Program-made: the position numbers and the translations under genes
The notes under the pieces: model-generated
What the model was told of the DNA's origin: nothing
Databases searched by the model: none
The model's input: only the letters and a program-made list of their open reading frames with translations
Part shown: positions 46,497 through 55,105 of the stretch, piece by piece
Numbering within the stretch: the stretch's first letter is position 1
Layout of the letters: the number at the start of each line of letters is the position of its first letter
Assembly: GCA_021732995.1 (NCBI GenBank)
Contig: JAKFWA010000085.1
Coordinates: 1-64,000, forward strand
Length of the DNA stretch: 64,000 nucleotides
Direction of reading: 5' to 3'
Source of the DNA: Planctomycetaceae bacterium
GTDB lineage: Bacteria > Planctomycetota > Planctomycetia > Planctomycetales > Planctomycetaceae

Positions 46497-48092
46497 ATGC
46501 CGATACGCATCTCGAACATCCGCTTCGCCGTCGAGCGACCGGAAGCGGACTTGACGCTCGTCATCCGGCAGAAGCTCGGTGTCGACGAAACGGCGATCGT
46601 CAAATGGCGCATCCTCAAGAAAAGCCTGGATGCCCGCTCGCGCTACGATCTGGAATTCGTCTACTCGGTCGTCGTGGACCTGACTTCCGAGGCTGAGCAG
46701 TTCGCGACGTCAAAGAAGCTGTCTGGCGTCGACCGCTATGTGCCCGATTTCTTCGACGATCCGGTCCCGGGTGCGGAACCGCTCAGCGAACGCCCGGTGA
46801 TCGTCGGGTCTGGTCCGGCCGGAATTCTGGCGGGGTATTACCTGGCCCTAAAGGGTTATCGCCCACTCATTCTGGAGCGCGGTTATCCCGTCAAAGAACG
46901 CGTGCCGGCTATTCGAGCGTTCGATTCGGGTGCTGCGTTCGAACCCAATAACAACTACCTCTTCGGCGAGGGCGGAGCGGGAACTTTCAGCGACGGCAAG
47001 CTGACCTGTCGCATGAGCGGCTCGGACGTCGACTGGGTGCTGCAGAGCTTCGCCGAACTCGGAGGTCAGCCGTCGGTCGCGTACGACAATCGCCCGCATC
47101 TCGGCAGTAACAAATTGCCCCGAGTGGTGAGAAACTTTCGTCGCAAGATCGAAGCTCTGGGCGGTGAGTACCTCTTCGGTTGCCAGTTTGAAAAACTCGA
47201 CATCGCTGATGGTCGAATTCGCGGGCTGCATACTTCGACCGGCTATATCGCCGCCTCGCGAGTCATACTTGGCATCGGCCACAGTGCCCGAGACACCTAT
47301 CAGACACTGTTCGAACAGGGAATTCCGTTCGTCCAGAAGGCGTTTCAACTCGGCTTGCGCATCGAGCAGCCTCAGGAGCAGGTCAATCAGCACAAGTACG
47401 GCAAGCCCGAGTATGCACAGATCCTCGGTGCGGCAGACTACACGCTGCAAGCCAAGTCGCAGCGCGACGTCTTCACTTTCTGCATGTGCGCGGGCGGGAT
47501 TGTGATTCCGAGTATCTCCGAGGCCGGTTACTTCTGCTCGAATGGCATGAGTAATTCGCGACACGACACGCCATTCGCCAACAGCGGTGTGATGGTGACG
47601 CTCGAACCCGCCGAGTTCGGCAGTTCGCACCCGTTGGCCGGTATCGAGATTCAGCGACAGTTCGAAGCCGTCGGCTATCGGATCGGGCGCGGTGAGTATC
47701 TTTCACCCATTCAACGCGCCGCCGACTTCGCGGCACATCGGGCCCCGCTGGCAACCGAGCGACTGCCATCGTCGTATGAACGCGGCACCGTGCCGGGAAA
47801 TCTGGATCAGGTGCTGCCGCAGCAAATCGCCAACGCGATCCGCAAGGGTCTGCCGATCATGGATCGTCGCTGGCACGGTGACTTTCTGCGCAACGCGACG
47901 CTCGTCGGTCCAGAAATGCGAGGCAGCGCTCCGGTGCGAATTCTCCGCGAGCGAGACACCTACGAAACACCTAACTTCGCGGGCCTTTATCCCGTCGGCG
48001 AAGGTGCCGGCTACGCCGGTGGCATTATCAGTGCCGCGGTGGACGGACTACGAGCCGCTCGCGAAATTGTGCGCCGCTATCGCCCCGCCTGA
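46497..48092 (+). CDS. FAD-dependent oxidoreductase (COG2509-like)
   Basis: A 531-residue flavoprotein. After a ~100-residue N-terminal domain (ISNIRFAVERPEADL; a ferredoxin-like module in this family), the dinucleotide-binding motif is VIVGSGPAGILAGYYLA with Glu in LILERG. NNYLFGEGGAGTFSDGKL and the C-terminal FAD contact YPVGEGAGYAGGIISAAVDG are hallmarks of the uncharacterised FAD-dependent dehydrogenase family often annotated as NAD(P)/FAD-dependent oxidoreductase. The substrate is unknown. ATG 46497 is chosen because upstream codons are not protein-like. The esterase gene starts 25 nt after its stop. Confidence 0.9.
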   Translation: MPIRISNIRFAVERPEADLTLVIRQKLGVDETAIVKWRILKKSLDARSRYDLEFVYSVVVDLTSEAEQFATSKKLSGVDRYVPDFFDDPVPGAEPLSERPVIVGSGPAGILAGYYLALKGYRPLILERGYPVKERVPAIRAFDSGAAFEPNNNYLFGEGGAGTFSDGKLTCRMSGSDVDWVLQSFAELGGQPSVAYDNRPHLGSNKLPRVVRNFRRKIEALGGEYLFGCQFEKLDIADGRIRGLHTSTGYIAASRVILGIGHSARDTYQTLFEQGIPFVQKAFQLGLRIEQPQEQVNQHKYGKPEYAQILGAADYTLQAKSQRDVFTFCMCAGGIVIPSISEAGYFCSNGMSNSRHDTPFANSGVMVTLEPAEFGSSHPLAGIEIQRQFEAVGYRIGRGEYLSPIQRAADFAAHRAPLATERLPSSYERGTVPGNLDQVLPQQIANAIRKGLPIMDRRWHGDFLRNATLVGPEMRGSAPVRILRERDTYETPNFAGLYPVGEGAGYAGGIISAAVDGLRAAREIVRRYRPA

Positions 48093-48117
48093 ACTCATCT
48101 CACCTGCAGGTGCTGTC

Positions 48118-48951
48118 ATGCAGCCAACGTCTCGTTTGCTCCGCCGAGTAGCTTATCTGCTGGCCATCACACTCAGCGGCACCGGCCTGCAACCCGCAAT
48201 CGCTCTGGCCGAAGACAACCTGATCGACGTCGCCTTCAAGGCCAAGGTCGACGACAGCGAGCAGCGCTACGTCCTGCTGTTACCCAAAGAATTCAAAGCG
48301 AACGAGAAGCATGATGTTCTGATCGCTCTGCACGGTCATGGTTCCGACCGCTGGCAATTCGTGAAGGATGGACGCGATGAGTGCCGAGGCAGTCGCGAAG
48401 TCGCGGCCAAACACCACATGATCTTTGTCTCGCCGGACTACCGGGCGAGAACGTCCTGGATGGGGCCTCAAGCCGAAGCCGACATGGTGCAGATCATCGG
48501 GGAGTTGAAGGAGAAGTATCGCGTTCGCAGAGTCATCATCAGCGGCGGCTCCATGGGCGGATCATCCGCGTTGACGTTCGCCGCGCTGCATCCTGAGTTG
48601 GTCCAAGGAGTCGCATCGCTCAATGGAACCGCCAACCATCTGGAGTATTCGCAATTTCAAGATGCCATCAGCGCGTCATTCGGCGGCGCGAAAACCGCGA
48701 TCCCCGCTGAATACAAGAAACGCAGCGCTGAGTACTGGCCCGAGAAGTTTACTTTCCCGGTCGGTATGACCACCGGCGGCCGCGATACGCTGGTACCGCC
48801 GCAAAGCTGTCAGCGACTGGCTGACGTGCTGAAAAAGCTGAACCGCGAAGTCCTCATCATCCACCGTGAAGATGGCGGACATTCGACGAACCTCGCGGAT
48901 ACTCAAGCCGTGCTGGAGTATGTCATCCAGCACGCCAAGATCTCGGAGTAA
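48118..48951 (+). CDS. Exported alpha/beta-hydrolase (esterase / prolyl-oligopeptidase-like)
   Basis: A 277-residue exported hydrolase. The signal peptide contains LLAITLSGTGLQPAIA. Hydrolase landmarks are DVLIALHGHGSD (oxyanion region), ISGGSMGGSSA (nucleophile Ser), TTGGRDTLVPP (Asp) and REDGGHSTN (His). The layout resembles PHB-depolymerase/esterase-like enzymes. The in-frame open region upstream of 48118 lies inside the FAD oxidoreductase gene and is not part of this protein. AGG precedes the ATG. The 25-nt gap to the upstream gene suggests co-transcription. Confidence 0.9.
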   Translation: MQPTSRLLRRVAYLLAITLSGTGLQPAIALAEDNLIDVAFKAKVDDSEQRYVLLLPKEFKANEKHDVLIALHGHGSDRWQFVKDGRDECRGSREVAAKHHMIFVSPDYRARTSWMGPQAEADMVQIIGELKEKYRVRRVIISGGSMGGSSALTFAALHPELVQGVASLNGTANHLEYSQFQDAISASFGGAKTAIPAEYKKRSAEYWPEKFTFPVGMTTGGRDTLVPPQSCQRLADVLKKLNREVLIIHREDGGHSTNLADTQAVLEYVIQHAKISE

Positions 48952-49031
48952 CGGGCAGCGTCGCATTTCACATTCACGGCACCAGCACGCGTCACTGAGC
49001 CGCACATTCGTAATTGCGCGGAAGCATGATT

Positions 49032-49113
49032 GGGAGGGCGAGGCTCCTGCCGAGCCGGGAGCATGTGGCGAGGTTGATTCGCGCATGCGGCTCGGCAGGA
49101 GCCTCGCCCTCCC
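49032..49113. repeat. 26-bp perfect inverted repeat between convergent genes
   Basis: Arms 49032-49057 and 49088-49113 (one end reads GGGAGGGCGAGGCTCCTGCC) are perfect reverse complements over 26 bp around a 30-nt spacer. It lies between the stops of the esterase gene (48951, plus) and the giant kinase gene (49147, minus). The G/C-rich arms would form a very stable hairpin in either transcript; it probably terminates both and looks like a dispersed planctomycete intergenic element. Confidence 0.82.
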
Positions 49114-49146
49114 GGCGCAAATACCATCGTGAAGATCAGTAAACCG

Positions 49147-52100
49147 CTACTTCACTTCCAGCAATACACGGAATCCGGTCACCGGTGTGGCATGGGTCAT
49201 ATCATCCGCCACTCGCGTGCTGCAGCGAAGTCGCAACCATTGCGACGAGATCGCCCCGCCCCGTCCTACGCGCGGAACTTCGGCACCCAGCGGGCCCAGC
49301 GGATCTGTGACTGAGTCTTCCGAATAAGTCCGACGGCCGTCCAGACACCACTCCCATATGTTGCCGAGCACATGATGCAGCCCATACGGATTGGTCGGGC
49401 CGGACTCGGCGTTGCTCAGCGGCGTCATCACATTCTTCCCCACCGCGTTGGCACGAGCGGGGTCGGCTTCGTTGCCCCACCAGTAGTCCGCGTTCGAACC
49501 GGCTCGAGCCGCCATCTCCCATTCGGCGTCAGTCGGCAACCGATAGGTGCGCCCCGGCTCCTGCTTCGTCAACCAGTCGCAGAAGTTGCGAGCATCCGGC
49601 CACGCGATGCAATTCACGGGGTGGTCATCCATAGCCGGGCCATGCCAGTCCGTAAGACGCCAGTTCCAGGTTGGCCGCGCCTGACCATCGACTCCCTTTG
49701 CTCCCTCGCCGGTCGCTTCCACTACGGTCTTGTAGTTTGTCGCTTCGACGAACTGCCTGAAGTGCCGCACTGTGACCTCGGTCGAACCAATGTAAAACGG
49801 CTTCGTCAGTTTCACCGCGTGGCGCGGTTTGTCTTCGGGTTGAGCCATCGCCCCCGGTTGGAAACCCATTTCAAACTCGCCGGGCGGCACCAGTCGCAGC
49901 TTCATGCCGATTGAGTTTTGAATCTCAGCCGGCGTGCCCAGATGCGTCGCCCAGTTCGCCTGCTGCCGCTGCGCGGTTTGAGCATCGAACGGGGCCTTCG
50001 TCGCCTTCGGAACTCGACGAGCTTGCCAGAGGTCTGCATTCTTGTCCCCACCCGGCCGACCGGATTCAAAGTACAGCGTCCGCCCATCTGCGGAGAGGCA
50101 CGGGCGGTTCTCATGAAATTGCGAGTTGATATGAGCCAGCGGCATCGGCGATTGAAAAGGCGCCGCCTTGTCGGGCCGCAGAGCGATCCAAAGATCAAAA
50201 CTCCCGCTTCCCCCTTGTCGCCGAGACGCAAACAGCAGACCACAATCATCCAGGCACAACATGGGGGTGAAGTCCGGCTCAGGGCTGTTGATCTTCGGAC
50301 CCAGATGCACCGCAGCAGGAAACGGGTCGTCGATCGATTTGCGAGTACTCATCCAGAAATCGTCATTGCCAAGTCCGCCCGCTCTGTCCGAGCAAAACAC
50401 GACCGTTAGACCATCGCGGGACAACGTCGCCTGACCGTCACTCGCGACTGAATTGAATTCAGGTCCCGGCACAACCCGCGCCCCAAACGACTCCGCCGTC
50501 GATTGCCGCGTTTTCTGCCAGATGTCGAATTTGGAACCCCCAATGCTCGAACAGGCCCACAATGTCAATCGATCCTCGGACAAGCTTGGGAATATCGACA
50601 GTCCTTGGATCAATGGCTTCGGAACGCCAAACGGCTCTTGCAAGCTGGACCGGGTGGCGTGCATGACATTGCCCTGATCTCGGAACAGTAAAGTAAGTTC
50701 GTCATGGGTGACGAACGGCTCATGAATCGAGGCCTGCGGATAGATCTGGCGACCGAGATTCTCCGGCGTTGACCATTCCCACTCGGGCGACAGCAATGGG
50801 TGAGACTTCAACCTCGCTAGTGCAGCTTGGTCTTCGGGTAAAAGGAGCGAGGGCCGCAGCACAGCTTCCAACTTCAACTTTGAAGGCACCCATTTGGCCG
50901 CAATGATTTTGCCGTCGTTACCGTGACCAGAGGCATCCCGCAGCACATCGCTCTTCCCCTCATCAAAGTGATACAAAGCCAACGTATCAGCGTCAGCTTC
51001 GAAGCGTTTGGGTGGTGTAAAGTCTTCCGAATAACGACTCACCTGCGAAATTCGCGCTTCGTCTATAACACCTTTAAAGAAGTAGGCGATCTCGTTCGGA
51101 TTCGCTGCACTTGGATGCCCGCCGATCCACGTTCCAGTCACCGCGGCCGTGGATGGTGAATTCTGACGCGGACATCGACTGACAAGCTGACCGTTCAAAT
51201 ACATACGGCCTTCGTGACTATCAGCGGAATAAGCCAGGTGGGTCCAGCGCAGACCCGGGATAGTCGACTCCGCGACAGAACCAATCTCTCCGCATCCGGT
51301 CGTCGCGTCGTGGACAAAGAAGTACGACCTGCAGGTCAACTGCATACGAGCCTTGCCGCCCCAACTGAGTATCGCCCTGGCATGCGGCTGATTTTCCGCA
51401 GAAACCCAAGCCTCAATCGTTCCCGGTGTAGAATCATCTCGATTCAGCGAGGGTATGGAGACGTGGCTCCAAGCGCCGTCAAACTCGAGCGCATAATCAT
51501 CCTCAGCCACTCGAGCAGTCGCAGGCTCGGCGGCCACAACGGCAGGCTTAACCGTCACTGCAGGCACCGACTGAACGACTTCGGCCTTTGCAATGGCACG
51601 TAGAGTTGCCGTGACTTTGTCGTTGCGTTTGATCTGAAACTGCGAGAGATCGAGTTCAAGACCGTCCGGTGCCGTCACCGCGAAATCGTAGTTGTCGATT
51701 GGCAAACGATTAGCACCAACCTTCAACTGATACGGTTTCTGAGTCTTGCGATCACGCACGGAGATCACGCCGTCCGACGCTAATTGCTGAGCAATCAACG
51801 GATCATTGGCGGTGATAATATATTCGCCATCGCGTCCTCGCAGAACGAGCATGCCAACTAGCAACGCTATGGCCACCACGGAAGCGATTAGGATCTCCAG
51901 CGGTCCGGTGCGGCGCGGCAGAGTCGAGGTCGCCGTCGGAGCTGCGGCCAATGCTGCTTCACGGGCGACACTCGCCGAGTGAGTATAAGGCCGCGTGGTG
52001 TTGATGGATCCGCTGAGAATCGCGCTGTCCGCCCTTCTGAGAAACTCTTCCAATAATTCGGCCATTTCCAAAGCCGAGGAATACCGATCCTTTGGAGCCT

Positions 52101-53277
52101 TCGCGATCGCCTTCATGCAGATCGCTTCCAGTTCTGAATCCACGTTCTGCGTGAAAGACGACGGAAGCGCCGGAGTCTTTTCAATAATCTGGCCCAGCAC
52201 AGAGGCAATCGAACCTTCGTACGGACGTCGACCACACAGCATCTGGTATAAAATAACGCCCAGGGAATACACGTCGGTTGGCGGACCGATCTCGTCGTTT
52301 CGTGCTTCCACTTGCTCAGGCGACATGTACGCCGGACTGCCAACCAGCGAACCAGACTGCGTCAGGTCGATCTCCTGCAACTGGTTCATCTTCGCCAGGC
52401 CGAAGTCCATCACGACGGGATCACCGTCCAGACGAATCATGATGTTGGAAGGCTTCAGGTCGCGATGCACCACGCCCGCCTGATGTGCCTTGTGGAGGGC
52501 TAGAGCCACCTTGTGGAGCAGTTTCACTCCGTCCCGGATGGACAGCACTCGCAGGGCCGACGCACTGACCAGTTCCGACAGCGGGCAGCCTTCGATAAAG
52601 GCCATCGAAATGAAGTGGCGACCATCAATCTCGCCAACATCATAGATCGGACAAAGATTCGGATGCTCAAGGACCGCCATCGCACGGGCTTCTCGGAAGA
52701 ACCGCTCGATCGCGACGAGCCCCTCCTCGGGCTTGAAGTACGGAATCTTGAGCGCGACTCGCCGACCAAGCTGGCGATCCTGGGCGAGAAACACGGCGCC
52801 CATTCCGCCGCGTCCCACTTCACGCTCAATCGTGTAGCGTCCAAAGACTTTGGAAATCGTCATCACGTCTGAAGACGTATTTCTGGCCGTTGCCGAGGGC
52901 GCGCTGGGAAGAGTAGTCTCAGCATCCGCTCCCGCGTGAACTTGAGACGTATCGATCGACGATGGCAAAACACTCAGCGCCGTCGTGAGGAACTGCTCTT
53001 CCAGCCAGGCGGTGGTGTCAGCGGAGATCGCCGGAAAGCGCCGGCGGTATTCGGACAGCGTGGGGCGTTCGCCTCCCGCCGACCGCAGTTCGAACTCCTG
53101 ACGAATCAGCTCGTGCAACAGCAACGTCCGCTGCGATTCGTCTGCGGCATCCAGCAGTCGCTCAATCTGAGGCTGCCCACCACTCCGCCAGTCGCGTTCA
53201 AAGCGGTCGCTGATGTCGTCGAGCCAGTCGAGATCTGAGTCGGAAAGCGCCTTCAAGTCGTCAGAAAACAAAGACAT
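49147..53277 (-). CDS. Giant Ser/Thr kinase with LamG-like, PD40-like and SUMF1-like modules
   Basis: A 1,376-residue transmembrane kinase. After a ~100-residue helical N-terminus (SGGQPQIERLLDAADESQR, common in planctomycete kinases), the kinase domain spans ~140-410 with GRGGMGAVF, VALKIPYFK, HRDLKPSNIM and MDFGLAKM all intact. A TM helix (~463-485, LIASVVAIALLVGMLVL) leads to extracytoplasmic modules: a small beta linker, a LamG/concanavalin-like domain (~592-760, YALEFDGAWSHVSIP), PD40/TolB-like repeats (~830-1090) and a SUMF1-like C-type-lectin fold (~1125-1375, IQNSIGMKLRLVPPGEFEMG). The SUMF1 end (VGRGGAISSQWLRLRCSTR) lacks the catalytic Cys pair. It is co-directional with, and 248 nt downstream of, an ECF sigma gene. 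Confidence 0.92.
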   Translation of the reverse strand: MSLFSDDLKALSDSDLDWLDDISDRFERDWRSGGQPQIERLLDAADESQRTLLLHELIRQEFELRSAGGERPTLSEYRRRFPAISADTTAWLEEQFLTTALSVLPSSIDTSQVHAGADAETTLPSAPSATARNTSSDVMTISKVFGRYTIEREVGRGGMGAVFLAQDRQLGRRVALKIPYFKPEEGLVAIERFFREARAMAVLEHPNLCPIYDVGEIDGRHFISMAFIEGCPLSELVSASALRVLSIRDGVKLLHKVALALHKAHQAGVVHRDLKPSNIMIRLDGDPVVMDFGLAKMNQLQEIDLTQSGSLVGSPAYMSPEQVEARNDEIGPPTDVYSLGVILYQMLCGRRPYEGSIASVLGQIIEKTPALPSSFTQNVDSELEAICMKAIAKAPKDRYSSALEMAELLEEFLRRADSAILSGSINTTRPYTHSASVAREAALAAAPTATSTLPRRTGPLEILIASVVAIALLVGMLVLRGRDGEYIITANDPLIAQQLASDGVISVRDRKTQKPYQLKVGANRLPIDNYDFAVTAPDGLELDLSQFQIKRNDKVTATLRAIAKAEVVQSVPAVTVKPAVVAAEPATARVAEDDYALEFDGAWSHVSIPSLNRDDSTPGTIEAWVSAENQPHARAILSWGGKARMQLTCRSYFFVHDATTGCGEIGSVAESTIPGLRWTHLAYSADSHEGRMYLNGQLVSRCPRQNSPSTAAVTGTWIGGHPSAANPNEIAYFFKGVIDEARISQVSRYSEDFTPPKRFEADADTLALYHFDEGKSDVLRDASGHGNDGKIIAAKWVPSKLKLEAVLRPSLLLPEDQAALARLKSHPLLSPEWEWSTPENLGRQIYPQASIHEPFVTHDELTLLFRDQGNVMHATRSSLQEPFGVPKPLIQGLSIFPSLSEDRLTLWACSSIGGSKFDIWQKTRQSTAESFGARVVPGPEFNSVASDGQATLSRDGLTVVFCSDRAGGLGNDDFWMSTRKSIDDPFPAAVHLGPKINSPEPDFTPMLCLDDCGLLFASRRQGGSGSFDLWIALRPDKAAPFQSPMPLAHINSQFHENRPCLSADGRTLYFESGRPGGDKNADLWQARRVPKATKAPFDAQTAQRQQANWATHLGTPAEIQNSIGMKLRLVPPGEFEMGFQPGAMAQPEDKPRHAVKLTKPFYIGSTEVTVRHFRQFVEATNYKTVVEATGEGAKGVDGQARPTWNWRLTDWHGPAMDDHPVNCIAWPDARNFCDWLTKQEPGRTYRLPTDAEWEMAARAGSNADYWWGNEADPARANAVGKNVMTPLSNAESGPTNPYGLHHVLGNIWEWCLDGRRTYSEDSVTDPLGPLGAEVPRVGRGGAISSQWLRLRCSTRVADDMTHATPVTGFRVLLEVK

Positions 53278-53525
53278 GAATCCATGGCCCTGCAGAAAAG
53301 CGTTGCGATCGCCACCGTCTCGGATCAGCTCGGCAGCACTCGACGAAGTTCATCGACTGCGCGTTCAGTCACTCTGCTCCTGAGAGTAGATCTTTACCAA
53401 CCAAATGCCCGGTAACCCGCCGCCTCCGACAGAAATTTCAGGACATTGCGAACGCCGTCCGATGACCGTCGCCCCGATTGTCGTGAACTGTCTATCGCCA
53501 CCCACCTGAACTCTCGCATCGAACG

Positions 53526-54185
53526 TCAGAGTTCGGGCGTTGGACGATCAATCTCACCACCAAGTTCGTTCAATTGCGCATCTTTGGGTATTTCCATACC
53601 CAAATCCGCAGAACTCCAGTAGCGACGGATACGTTCCAGTTTTCTTTCAATCGTGCGACGCGTGCAGCCCAAGCGTGCGGCGATTTCGGAGTTCTGGTAG
53701 CTCTCCAACTTCAGGTGAGCCACTTGCTTCAACGTGTCGTCAGGCAGGCGGCTGAATAGCACTTCGCAAGTCTCAGCGAACTCAGCAGCCAGGTCGGGTG
53801 AGGGTTCCAGGCACTCCGCGTCGTTCAGAGCCGCCTCGGCGGCCTCAACGGCTGCAGCCGTCGACGGCGTTGGGTTGTATCGCTTCTCCCGAAAATCGTA
53901 TCGCTTGCGTCGAGCTACCTTGCGGGCACTGATCGTCACCAATAGACGCCACAAGTTGTCGCGATCGTGCAAATCCGGAAATCGGCGGGCCGAGATGCCA
54001 CGGCACAGGCTGTTAAAGGCGCTAACCGCAACGTCTTCTTCGTCGTACACCCGAGCCACACTCGGTGGCAGCTTCTGACGTGCTACGTCGAGCAGCCGTT
54101 CACAGAAGTGATTCCACAATGCCTGCGCCGCATCGGAATGGCCGTCCCGAAGCTGATTGATCCAGAGAGTTACTGGCTCATCCAT
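53526..54185 (-). CDS. ECF-type RNA polymerase sigma factor (planctomycete type)
   Basis: A 219-residue ECF sigma. Region 2 (~10-90) shows ALWNHFCERLLDVARQKL, YDEEDVAVSAFNSLCRG and NLWRLLVTISARKVARRKR; region 4 (~150-190) has YQNSEIAARLGCTRRTIERK, a helix-turn-helix. The form matches the PF07638-like ECF group expanded in planctomycetes. The next gene on the strand is the giant kinase, so a sigma-kinase pair is likely, as often seen in this phylum. It diverges from the other ECF sigma across a 347-nt spacer. No anti-sigma factor with a zinc finger accompanies it. Confidence 0.9.
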   Translation of the reverse strand: MDEPVTLWINQLRDGHSDAAQALWNHFCERLLDVARQKLPPSVARVYDEEDVAVSAFNSLCRGISARRFPDLHDRDNLWRLLVTISARKVARRKRYDFREKRYNPTPSTAAAVEAAEAALNDAECLEPSPDLAAEFAETCEVLFSRLPDDTLKQVAHLKLESYQNSEIAARLGCTRRTIERKLERIRRYWSSADLGMEIPKDAQLNELGGEIDRPTPEL

Positions 54186-54532
54186 TCGCTAGGCGCTCGT
54201 CATCCGGTGATAAGACATGGGAGGCAACCATCTCTCCGACCGCAACACTGTAGCAGCAACCAGTCAAGATGCTGAGCCTCACTGACGGCTCCGGCAAGGC
54301 CAATCCAACAATCAGGTGCTGCTGGCGGCGGAGTTGAACCTTTGCCAACGTCGGTTGACAGCATTCACGTGCCGCGCGAAATTTGCGGCGAGTTATTTCA
54401 CGGTTGGTCGACAGTGAAAGTGGGGCATCGCTGCCGCTGTTCGACGGTTTGGACCTGAGCCACGGTTCGTCATTCCGCCGGAAAGCACGCGACATCAAGT
54501 CGTTCGTGCAACAGAACAGAATCCCGAACTCG
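54186..54532. other. Divergent control region between two ECF sigma genes
   Basis: 347 bases with no gene; both sigma operons must start here. A string TGAACC at 54335-54340 followed after 16 bases by GACA is weakly reminiscent of an ECF -35/-10 pair for the rightward operon, but this is only a candidate. An open frame upstream of 54533 in phase with the right-hand sigma extends to 54383 and looks non-coding. Confidence 0.35.
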
Positions 54533-55105
54533 ATGTACACGACGTCGATCAGCCTGCTGCATCAACTGCGCGAACGCGACGCGAATTCGGCGTGGGGACG
54601 CTTTGTCGAACTCTATTCGCCGTTGCTGTTCTACTGGGCTCGACGCATCGGCATGCAGGATCAGGACGCCGCGGATCTGGTGCAGGAAGTCTTCACCGTT
54701 CTGTTAGCTCGGCTGCCTGAGTTTCAGTATGACCGCGATCAGAGCTTTCGGGCCTGGCTGCGAACCGTCGCCATGAACCTCTGGCGAACTCAGGCGAGAC
54801 GCAAACGAGTGACCGAATCCGGCGAAGGTGAAGTTGAGTTGGATGAACTCAGCGGCGACGCAATCGCGGCCGACGAGGCGTTCTGGGAGCACGAATATCA
54901 ACAGCACATCGTGCGACAGGCCATGCGAGTGATGGAAGTCGACTTCGCGCCGCAGACGTGGCGAGCATGTTGGGCAATGGTCGCGGAAGGTAAAACTGCT
55001 CCGCAGGTGGCCGATGAGCTTGGCATGACAGTCGGAGCGGTGTACGCCTCGAAGATTCGAGTGCTCAGTCGGCTCAAAGAAGAACTTCAGGGAATGCTGG
55101 ATTGA
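54533..55105 (+). CDS. ECF sigma factor paired with a zinc-finger kinase
   Basis: A 190-residue ECF sigma. Region 2 has SLLHQLRERDANSAWGRFVE, the polymerase-contacting DAADLVQEVFTVLLARLPEF and SFRAWLRTVAMNLWRTQARR; region 4 has TAPQVADELGMTVGAVYASK and SRLKEELQGML. It is a different ECF type from the one encoded divergently. ATG 54533 is chosen; 50 upstream codons in frame are not sigma-like. Its TGA shares a base with the ATG of the following kinase gene (TGATG), so the two proteins are made in coupled amounts, as expected for a sigma and its regulator. Confidence 0.92.
   Translation: MYTTSISLLHQLRERDANSAWGRFVELYSPLLFYWARRIGMQDQDAADLVQEVFTVLLARLPEFQYDRDQSFRAWLRTVAMNLWRTQARRKRVTESGEGEVELDELSGDAIAADEAFWEHEYQQHIVRQAMRVMEVDFAPQTWRACWAMVAEGKTAPQVADELGMTVGAVYASKIRVLSRLKEELQGMLD

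Noticed and set aside
47692-48117. N-terminal extension of the exported esterase reading frame
   Set aside because: The segment is the shifted frame of the FAD oxidoreductase gene; the signal peptide starts at the ATG at 48118.
49147-49900. Formylglycine-generating enzyme activity in the giant kinase
   Set aside because: The fold resembles SUMF1, but the catalytic Cys pair is absent, so only the fold is claimed.
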